A stretch of 53,443 bases of DNA from Clostridia bacterium. Its GTDB lineage: Bacteria; Bacillota; Clostridia; Oscillospirales; Acutalibacteraceae. Both the position numbers and the translations under genes were made by a program. This document shows positions 47,571 to 53,443 of this stretch, piece by piece. The notes under the pieces were generated by a model. It worked only from the letters and a program-made list of their open reading frames with translations, was not told the DNA's origin and searched no databases. Each line of letters starts with the position of its first letter. The stretch's first letter is position 1. Location: NCBI GenBank assembly GCA_017452785.1, contig JAFTLT010000025.1:1-53443 (forward strand). The letters run 5' to 3'.

Positions 47571-48227
47571 ATGAAAAAGACAATTTCTCTTATTATCGCA
47601 GTTGTGCTTGCATTCTCGCTTTTCAGTGTAGGTACTTTTGCTGCAGGCACAAAAACAGAAGCTCTGTTTGACACTGCGGAACAGACTAAAGAGGTGGCAG
47701 TCACTTTCAGAACGGGTATGCTGCCTGAATTCGGTTCGGCATATTCTGCGGTGAACACTGTTTATCTCAAAGGCGATAAGATAGCCTATGATTTCGATAA
47801 CGGCTTTATTGAGCTTCGCACGGTTTTGCAGGATGACGGACTTTACAGTTATCTGACAACATTTCCCTTTATACATATGCAAACGAGCGATCTGACTCTG
47901 GGCAATACGGATATCTGGCAGACTATCAAGGGACTTTCAGATTTCACAATGGATTTTCTCGTGTTTGTGAAAAGCTATGAGACAACCATTGACGGTACCA
48001 CCTATTATGTTGAGGAGTTCAGCGACAGAGGCTCGGTTATAAACAGCTTTTTCTATGTGGGTGATGATCTTAAGGTTCTCAAAGCACAGGACTTTATGAA
48101 GGGTACCATTCAGTACACTTATTTTGATAATATCAGCCTGAGTGTTGATGACAGCATTTTTGAGCTTCCTGCTGTCAGCTTTGATCTGACAGGCATTATG
48201 AAGATTATTCTTTCACTTTTTGCATAA
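47571..48227 (+). CDS. secreted protein of unknown function
   Basis: This 218-residue protein has a signal peptide (residues 1-25, ending TFAAG). The mature part is predicted to be mainly beta (for example EVAVTFRTGMLPEF, VYLKGDKIAYDFDNGFIELRTVL, TTIDGTTYYVEEFSDRGSVINSFFYVGDDLKVLKA), reminiscent of LolA/outer-leaflet lipid-binding style sheets, but no family is assigned. It lacks a lipobox. It has its own promoter and a strong terminator. Confidence 0.75.
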   Translation: MKKTISLIIAVVLAFSLFSVGTFAAGTKTEALFDTAEQTKEVAVTFRTGMLPEFGSAYSAVNTVYLKGDKIAYDFDNGFIELRTVLQDDGLYSYLTTFPFIHMQTSDLTLGNTDIWQTIKGLSDFTMDFLVFVKSYETTIDGTTYYVEEFSDRGSVINSFFYVGDDLKVLKAQDFMKGTIQYTYFDNISLSVDDSIFELPAVSFDLTGIMKIILSLFA

Positions 48228-48235
48228 AAATAATT

Positions 48236-48262
48236 GAGCAGACTTTTTGTCTGCTCGTTGTT
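48236..48262. terminator. bidirectional terminator
   Basis: GAGCAGAC (48236-48243), loop TTTTT, GTCTGCTC (48249-48256), then GTTGTTTT on the plus strand and TTATTTTTA on the minus strand; it ends the plus gene and the convergent HAD gene. Confidence 0.85.
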
Positions 48263-48955
48263 TTATAATAAGGTTTTCACTTCTGATATATTTGCAATGA
48301 TGAAATCAGGCTTCAGTTCGCCGCTGTCAGCGGCGGGGTTGTGCCTGAGCCAAGCACAAGGTATATCTGCGTTCAGAGCACCCTTAATGTCAGAGGTCAG
48401 GGAATCGCCAATGAGAAGAACCTTGCTTTTGTCCCTTTCGCTGATATGTGCAAGCACATAGTCGAAGTATTCCTTCTTTGGCTTTTGGTGACCGATGGTT
48501 TCACTGACAAAAAGCTCTTTGAAGTATGAGAGTATGCCTGCCTTGCCAAGACGCTTTTTCTGAGTTTTCTCAATGCCGTTTGTCACAATATACAGGTTGT
48601 ACCCGTCTGAGTTAAGCTCACTTATGAGCTCTTTTGCACCGGCGAGAAGGTTGCCGCCTTCACCAAGATATGACAGATAACGCTCGTTTATTACGAAGGG
48701 GTCTTCAGCGGGGGTGTAGCCGATTTTGTCAAAAAACATTCTGAAACGAACCTTTTTAAGACCGGGTTTGTCTATTTCACCTCTTTCAAGAGCTTTCCAC
48801 AGCCCTTGATTTATTTCTTTATAGGTGCTGATGTTTTCTTCACTTTTTTCTATGCCGCATTCGTCGAGAATTCTTGAAAGAGCATCTGTTTCATCTCTGC
48901 CGAAGTCAAGTAAAGTTTCATCTGCATCAAAAAGCAGAGTGGTATATTTTTTCAT
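48263..48955 (-). CDS. HAD-superfamily phosphatase of the YjjG type
   Basis: The start is the ATG at 48955, 8 nt after AAGGA. The 230-residue product has HAD motif I LLFDADETLLDF (Asp-x-Asp), motif II VTNG, motif III Lys in HQKPKKEYF and motif IV LLIGDSLTSDIKGA, with a helical cap between motifs I and II, as in the YjjG subfamily of house-cleaning nucleotidases (dUMP, dTMP, non-canonical nucleotides). The substrate is not certain. It converges on the secreted protein gene. Confidence 0.88.
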   Translation of the reverse strand: MKKYTTLLFDADETLLDFGRDETDALSRILDECGIEKSEENISTYKEINQGLWKALERGEIDKPGLKKVRFRMFFDKIGYTPAEDPFVINERYLSYLGEGGNLLAGAKELISELNSDGYNLYIVTNGIEKTQKKRLGKAGILSYFKELFVSETIGHQKPKKEYFDYVLAHISERDKSKVLLIGDSLTSDIKGALNADIPCAWLRHNPAADSGELKPDFIIANISEVKTLL

Positions 48956-49058
48956 CAAATCAGTCCTTTGCTTTTGCTTATTATATTTTACTTTATAAAA
49001 GCTGATGTGTCAATGATTATATTATAAAGCTATGTTTGATAAAATTTCCGCTTTTCTA

Positions 49059-49086
49059 TTTACTTTTTTTATTATTGTGATAAAAT
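49059..49086 (+). promoter_or_regulatory. promoter of the DUF4364 gene
   Basis: TTTACT (49059-49064), 16-bp spacer, TAAAAT (49081-49086). The ribosome binding site is GAAAGGAAC before the start at 49134. Confidence 0.5.
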
Positions 49087-49133
49087 TATATTTGTGTGAT
49101 TATGTGATTATATAGAAAGGAACGGGTATTACT

Positions 49134-49691
49134 ATGGAAAACAATACATTTTCAGAGGGCATTGCTCCCGGCGGACTCAGAGAGCAGCCTGAAATTAAAT
49201 TACTCGTTTGTTATCTTCTCAAAACTCTTGATAAGCCATTGACAAGAACACAGATAAATGAGATTCTTCAGGAGTACAGAATTGCAAACTATTTTGAGGT
49301 TAACGGCGCAATAAGTGAGCTTGTCTGCGGCGGACAGGTTTCATCAGAAATTGTTGACGGTGATGAGCTTATAACCATAACTTCAAAGTCACGCATTGAT
49401 GTGTCAAGAATTGAACGTTCTCTGCCAAGAAGCATAAGAGAAAAAGCTGTCAATGCAGCTTTAAAAATATTAAAAAGAGACAGAATAAAAAAAGAGAGCA
49501 ATGTGCAGGTGCAAAAGCTGGAGCAAGGCGGATATCATGTCAGTCTTGAGGTTTTTGATATGGACACGGAGCTGCTTAAAATCACTGTCTATGTTGCAGA
49601 TGAAAGACAGATTGAAATTGTCAAGGAAAACTTCTATAACAATGCAGTGTCGATTTATTCAGATGTCATTTCATCACTGACTGTTGAATAA
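49134..49691 (+). CDS. DUF4364 family winged-helix protein
   Basis: This 185-residue protein has an N-terminal winged helix (about 20-85: EIKLLVCYLLKTLDKPLTRTQINEILQEYRIANYFEVNGAISELVCGGQV) and an alpha/beta C-terminal part with YHVSLEVFDMDTELLKITVYVADERQIEIVKENF. DUF4364 proteins are common in Clostridia and are thought to bind DNA, but the role is not established. The stop is 25 nt before the start of the GH43 gene, so the two may be co-transcribed. Confidence 0.85.
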   Translation: MENNTFSEGIAPGGLREQPEIKLLVCYLLKTLDKPLTRTQINEILQEYRIANYFEVNGAISELVCGGQVSSEIVDGDELITITSKSRIDVSRIERSLPRSIREKAVNAALKILKRDRIKKESNVQVQKLEQGGYHVSLEVFDMDTELLKITVYVADERQIEIVKENFYNNAVSIYSDVISSLTVE

Positions 49692-49716
49692 GACCACAAG
49701 GAGGTCAGCTATATAT

Positions 49717-51951
49717 ATGAAAAAGAAATTCTGGATATTTTTCCTTGTAACAGTGGCGCTATTTGCCACTGTGGCAGGAATGTATTTTAAATTTATACAT
49801 CAAAGCAGCTGTATAGTTTTTGTTGAGAGCTTTGACCACGGTGTTATAACAGTTGACAATGACAAGACAGTGGGTACTGATGAAAAATTCTCCTTCAAAT
49901 GCAAGGCGGGTGATGAAATCACCCTCAATATTAACCCTGAGAGAACAGATACAACTTACTATAACCTTAAAAAGCTTTATGTCAACGGTGAGGATGTAAC
50001 TGATAAGGTTGATATACTGCAGTATAAAACTGTTGTTGACGGAAAGCTTACTATTTTAGCATCCTTTAAAAAGGGCAAAAGACCGTCAGATTCAGACGGT
50101 GACATCACCGCTCTTGACATTAAAGCTCCTGAGCTTATAAACCCGATGGGTGACGGATATGTGGGTTCTTATGCTAACTATGATATAAAGGATCCGTCAG
50201 TTATATATGATGAAAAAAGCGGATATTATTACTGCTTCGGCTCTGATAATGTTGTTGTCAAGTCAACAGACCTTGTTAATTGGGGCGGCAGGACAACCTA
50301 TTTTGCTCACGATCTGAATGCACAGAGCAATGCTATTATGTCATTCAGTGCTTTTGACTGTGTCAGTGAATGGGCTGAAAAACACGGCTACGGCAAGGAC
50401 GAGCTTTATTCAGATGCAAATGAAGACAGAACTCCTCTTGCTCCCGAAATTGTCAAGGTTGACGGCACATATTACCTTTACTTCTCACTTTCAAAGGTGG
50501 CAGATGCCAACGAATCGGCAATATTCTGCGTTAAAACCAAAGACCTTGAAAGTGCCGTGCTTAATAAGCAGTGGGAGGAAGTAGGCCTTGTTATCAGCTC
50601 ATGCGGCAGACATGCAGGCACTGAGTACAACGAAAACGGCAAAAAGAAAAATGTCAGTGCTCACTATGATGAGGCTAACGCTGTGCATCCGAGCGTTGTT
50701 GTAACTGATGACGGAATGTTTATGACTTACGGCTCTTATTACGGCAGAGGCAAAATTCAGGGCAGCATAAACCTTATTGAGCTGAGCAAAAAAACAGGTC
50801 TTATTAAAAAAGAAAGCCAATTGAACACACAGGGCGAAAAAATTTCAACTCTTCACGGCGATACGGTTTACAGCATGGGCAAAACCGTTGCAAATCCCGG
50901 CAGAATTCCTGCTCTTTCAAAAAAGGATGGCAGTCTTGTAACAGGCTCTGAGATAGTTTATATCAAAAGCGAAGGCTATTATTACCTTCTGACCACCTAT
51001 GGCAATGAAGACACAAACTATAATATCAGAGTTGCAAGAAGCAAAAACGTGGAAGGCCCCTATACTGATATGCTTGGCGGTGATATGAGTGAGTTTTCAT
51101 CAAAAATGGGCAAATCCATGTATGATAAGGGCACACTGCTTTTAGGCGGTTATAACTTCCTGTCAAGCAGCAAGGGTGGAGTTGTCTATTCGGATATAGG
51201 CAGAGCTTCAATTGGCTCACCCTCTGTGATAAAAACAAAAGACGGTGATTGGTTTATCGCCTCACAGTCACAGCTTTATTTCAAAGCGGGCACAGAAATA
51301 ACAACGGGCACTGCTGCGGCAGAAGCCAATGACCTTGCAGGTGTAAATTCTGAGCCTTGCCTTGAAATCAGAGAGCTTGCTTTCACAAAAGACGGCTGGC
51401 TTATGGCTGAACCTGAGGTTTATTCAGGCGAAAAGGCTCAGAGCAAAATCAAAAAGACTTCGCTTTACGGTAATTGGGATGTAGTTGTTTTCTCAAATGA
51501 GGGTAACAGCGATGACTATAAGGCAGTTGAAAGAAGCACATCACAGATTATCACTATCCATGAGGGCGCAGTTATCACTCAGAAGGATATTGCTAAAAAG
51601 AAAAAGCTGGGCACTGAGGGCATTCTCACTAAGGCTGACGGATATTACACAATCAGCATAGACGGTGTCAGCTACAGCATCTATCCCTCTGCACTCTGGG
51701 ATTGGGAGCTGGGTGAGGGCAGCATTGTCTTTACAGGCTACGGCTCAGACGGCAGCACAATCTGGGGCAAAAAGAATGTTTCTGCTTCACTTGGCATTTA
51801 TACGGATGCTTTCTATTATGTGCTCGGTCTTACCGATGAGCTTACACAATCAAAGTATTCAAAGAAAATCGACAAGATAAGCAGCAATCCTTCTCAGTAT
51901 GACATTGACACTATGACAGACGAGATGATAGACAGCGTTATTAAAAATTAG
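49717..51951 (+). CDS. membrane-anchored GH43 arabinanase-like protein
   Basis: The start is the ATG at 49717, 12 nt after AAGGAGG; the longer frame to 49684 overlaps the upstream gene. The 744-residue protein has an N-terminal transmembrane helix (residues 5-27), a small beta domain (about 35-120), a five-bladed GH43 catalytic domain (about 150-510) and a C-terminal beta domain (about 590-700, LYGNWDVVVF...ISIDGVSYSIY), as in extracellular arabinanases such as B. subtilis AbnB. The catalytic Asp is in DIKDPSV (159), the acid Glu in GSEIVYI. The third residue, normally Asp in an AIDPSV motif, reads His in NAVHPSVVV. The stop TAG at 51949 is followed by a second in-frame TAG within the repeat. 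Confidence 0.8.
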   Translation: MKKKFWIFFLVTVALFATVAGMYFKFIHQSSCIVFVESFDHGVITVDNDKTVGTDEKFSFKCKAGDEITLNINPERTDTTYYNLKKLYVNGEDVTDKVDILQYKTVVDGKLTILASFKKGKRPSDSDGDITALDIKAPELINPMGDGYVGSYANYDIKDPSVIYDEKSGYYYCFGSDNVVVKSTDLVNWGGRTTYFAHDLNAQSNAIMSFSAFDCVSEWAEKHGYGKDELYSDANEDRTPLAPEIVKVDGTYYLYFSLSKVADANESAIFCVKTKDLESAVLNKQWEEVGLVISSCGRHAGTEYNENGKKKNVSAHYDEANAVHPSVVVTDDGMFMTYGSYYGRGKIQGSINLIELSKKTGLIKKESQLNTQGEKISTLHGDTVYSMGKTVANPGRIPALSKKDGSLVTGSEIVYIKSEGYYYLLTTYGNEDTNYNIRVARSKNVEGPYTDMLGGDMSEFSSKMGKSMYDKGTLLLGGYNFLSSSKGGVVYSDIGRASIGSPSVIKTKDGDWFIASQSQLYFKAGTEITTGTAAAEANDLAGVNSEPCLEIRELAFTKDGWLMAEPEVYSGEKAQSKIKKTSLYGNWDVVVFSNEGNSDDYKAVERSTSQIITIHEGAVITQKDIAKKKKLGTEGILTKADGYYTISIDGVSYSIYPSALWDWELGEGSIVFTGYGSDGSTIWGKKNVSASLGIYTDAFYYVLGLTDELTQSKYSKKIDKISSNPSQYDIDTMTDEMIDSVIKN

Positions 51952-51959
51952 CAATTAGG

Positions 51960-52276
51960 AATTAGCAATTAGCAATTGTGGTCGCGGGTCGACTTTTCAA
52001 TGATAAATGAATTTATATCCGCAAAGAGAGTTGGTATTAAATACCGGCTCTCTTATTTTATATGTGTTGTTTATTCGGCTTGTGCAGGTTTGCAGTCAGG
52101 TGGCTCCACTGACTTCCCTTTTTGTCAAAAAAATCAGGCAGGCAACTACCATTACAGTAGAAGCCTGCCTAATATTAAGATTGAGAAAACGATAAACCTC
52201 TGAGCACTGTCTCTGCGGTCAGAGACCGATAATCGTCAATCGGCGAACCTGCGACCATAATTACTAATTGCTAATT
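51960..52276. repeat. MITE-like element with 33-bp terminal inverted repeats
   Basis: The ends 51960-51992 and 52244-52276 are reverse complements over 33 bp with about six mismatches (AATTAGCAATTAGCAATT...GGTCGCGGGTCG and its inverse). The 317-bp interior has no gene, a strong hairpin AGGCAGGC/GCCTGCCT (52136-52143 with 52163-52170) and a smaller one GTCTCT/AGAGAC (52209-52226). The element fills the whole space between two convergent genes; its right end overlaps the stop codon of the minus-strand gene, and the left end begins 8 bp after the GH43 stop. Confidence 0.75.
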
Positions 52277-53183
52277 ATTTCAGATATATATCTGAAACAA
52301 TGGGGAAGTGGTCGGAAGGATAAATGCCTTCGACGGTGTTGCGGATAATCTTATAGTTTTCAACTTCAGTGCCTTTTGTAACAAAGATGAAATCAATTGC
52401 GCCTTTACCCGTGGGCTCATGGGTGCCATATTTTGTGAATGTGGGGCCATCGTCGCCGACCTTGGCAAGGTACTTGGTATCATCAAAGCTCTCAAGAGCA
52501 ACGGCATAAACCGAGTCGTCTTCATAAGCGTTGAAGTCGCCTGTCATTACAACGGGTGAGTCGCCTGTGATTTCGAGCACACGCTCGATGAGCACCTGCA
52601 TCTGAGCATCTCTTGTGTGGTCAAGCTTATGGTCGAGGTGGGTGTTGATGTGGGTGTAACGAAGACCTGTTTCCTTATCCTCAAGCAGTGCCCACGTGGC
52701 AATTCTTGCACAGCTGGTGTCGAAGCTTTTTGAGTAGGGCTTGTCAGGGGTTTCACTCAGCCAGAATGTGCCGCTGTCGATGAGGTTATATTTATCCTTA
52801 AGATAATAAATGCTGCTGTACTCTGTGAAGGGACCATAGGGGTCTCTTGCCTTGCCCACTGAGGCATATTTATCACCGAGCTTATAGCTGAAAATTCTCT
52901 TCCAGCGTGGTGTGCACTCCTGCACGCCGAAGGAATCGGGCATATAAGCCTTCAGCATCTCAACTGCAACCTTGCTGCGGTTGGTTATAGTCTGTTCACC
53001 GTCGTTGGCGCAACGCACATTAAAAGACATGATTCTTGTTGTGTCCTCTTTCTTTTCGGGTACACCCTCAATTGTTATATCGTCGAAGCGAATTGCCCCC
53101 ACCTGAGTGTAGATGCCGTATGCGGCACAGCCTAAAAGGGCTATGCAGGCTATAATGCCTACAGCGATCTTTAGTTTTTTCAT
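52275..53183 (-). CDS. exported endonuclease/exonuclease/phosphatase family protein
   Basis: This 302-residue protein has an N-terminal hydrophobic segment (residues 5-27, MKKLKIAVGIIACIALLGCAAYGIY, possibly an anchor), then the EEP fold: MSFNVRCAND, FGVQECTPRW (catalytic Glu), THINTHLDHKLDHTR, VMTGDFNAYED (Asp-Asn), IDFIFVTKG and PSDHFPIVSD (Asp-His). The pattern is that of DNase I/sphingomyelinase-type metal-dependent phosphoesterases. The LLGC-A cysteine at about 18 could be a lipobox. The substrate (nucleic acid, sugar phosphate or phospholipid) is unknown. The promoter is TTGCAT-17-TAAAAT (53244 to 53216, minus strand), with AGGAGG before the ATG. Confidence 0.85.
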   Translation of the reverse strand: MKKLKIAVGIIACIALLGCAAYGIYTQVGAIRFDDITIEGVPEKKEDTTRIMSFNVRCANDGEQTITNRSKVAVEMLKAYMPDSFGVQECTPRWKRIFSYKLGDKYASVGKARDPYGPFTEYSSIYYLKDKYNLIDSGTFWLSETPDKPYSKSFDTSCARIATWALLEDKETGLRYTHINTHLDHKLDHTRDAQMQVLIERVLEITGDSPVVMTGDFNAYEDDSVYAVALESFDDTKYLAKVGDDGPTFTKYGTHEPTGKGAIDFIFVTKGTEVENYKIIRNTVEGIYPSDHFPIVSDIYLK

Positions 53184-53215
53184 GTTGTTTTCCTCCTAAA
53201 ATTTGCTATAATGTG

Positions 53216-53244
53216 ATTTTACACTATATGCGAAGAAAATGCAA
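53216..53244 (-). promoter_or_regulatory. promoter of the EEP-family gene
   Basis: On the minus strand TTGCAT (53244-53239), 17-bp spacer, TAAAAT (53221-53216), about 33 bp before the start codon. Confidence 0.6.
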
Positions 53245-53274
53245 GGGGAGTGAGTAGTATTGAGTGAAAAGTGT

Positions 53275-53443
53275 CTGCGTTGTAAATAGATGTGACCCAT
53301 TTTTTTAAAAAATAAAGTCAAAGTATAGTACAATGATTTTTGGAAGCCTTTGGAATGGAGCGTAGCGGAATGGAAAAGGCTTCCAAAATCGGCGGTCACG
53401 CAGACAGCTTCTCATCAAGGAGCTGAATCGGACTTTTTCTACC
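53275..53443 (-). mobile_element. 3' end of an insertion sequence (right copy, inverted)
   Basis: This is the reverse complement of 162-329 with a few substitutions; similarity ends on the inner side at 'tctgcgttg'. It contains the transposase stop, the post-stop hairpin and the terminal segment. The window ends inside it. Confidence 0.85.
53396..53443 (-). CDS. transposase C-terminal fragment (5' end off the window)
   Basis: Fifteen codons and a TGA (53398-53396) encode GRKSPIQLLDEKLSA, identical to the end of the left copy. The remainder lies outside the window. Confidence 0.75.
   Translation of the reverse strand, partial: GRKSPIQLLDEKLSA

Noticed and set aside
1-53443. CRISPR array, rRNA or tRNA genes
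   Set aside because: No regularly spaced direct repeats of 25-40 bp were seen, and no rRNA or cloverleaf-like sequence was recognised.

Overview
The window looks like a contig from a strictly anaerobic, low-to-moderate GC Firmicute of the class Clostridia, most likely an Oscillospirales/Ruminococcaceae-like gut or rumen commensal. The evidence is the ferredoxin-dependent 2-oxoacid oxidoreductase, the rubredoxin/rubrerythrin/PerR oxygen defence, consensus sigma-A promoters (TTGACA-17-TATAAT) with AGGAGG ribosome binding sites, many secreted Fn3/LRR/DUF6273 proteins, and a hexuronate and glycoside-hydrolase gene set. This is inference from gene content; no rRNA or tRNA gene was seen.

Layout. 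Both ends of the window are inverted copies of the 3' end of one insertion sequence, so assembly probably broke at a repeated IS. 330-4000: a composite of palindromic repeats, an XRE repressor, and a divergent secreted DUF6273 protein with three matching operators. 4031-9119: dUTPase, a large secreted Ig-like protein and an acyl-CoA ligase. 9139-12236: a four-subunit 2-oxoacid:ferredoxin oxidoreductase operon (vorDBAC-like) plus a small helical protein. 12293-20253: an AraC regulator divergent from a complete glucuronate operon (uxaC, uxuA, SDR fructuronate reductase, eda fused to a VOC-like domain, kdgK, GPH symporter). 20404-25529: GH95-like and GH2 glycosidases. Together these could release and ferment uronate-containing plant or host glycans to pyruvate, which suits a pyruvate/2-oxoacid:ferredoxin metabolism.

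25548-37030 is an accessory, AT-rich surface-protein region: rubredoxin, a decayed second rubrerythrin, an Fn3 remnant, an ECF sigma/anti-sigma pair divergent from an LRR/Fn3 protein, a secreted protein and an M28-type peptidase, then a long Fn3 protein interrupted by one in-frame amber codon. 37144-44900 is a patchwork with signs of transfer: a long inverted repeat, a truncated tyrosine recombinase fused tail to tail with a truncated blaI, then a two-component system and an ABC/FtsX exporter with an SH3-domain partner. The last two share a promoter motif. Between them lies a compact locus of two convergent small transcripts and a 27-residue ORF that resembles a type I toxin-antitoxin module; it is my best candidate for an undescribed element.

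44918-53270: the perR-rubrerythrin operon with a perfect Fur/PerR box, an XRE-membrane fusion regulator, a small secreted protein, a HAD phosphatase, a DUF4364 protein, a GH43 arabinanase-like enzyme, a MITE-like element overlapping or abutting two stop codons, and an exported endonuclease/exonuclease/phosphatase-family protein.
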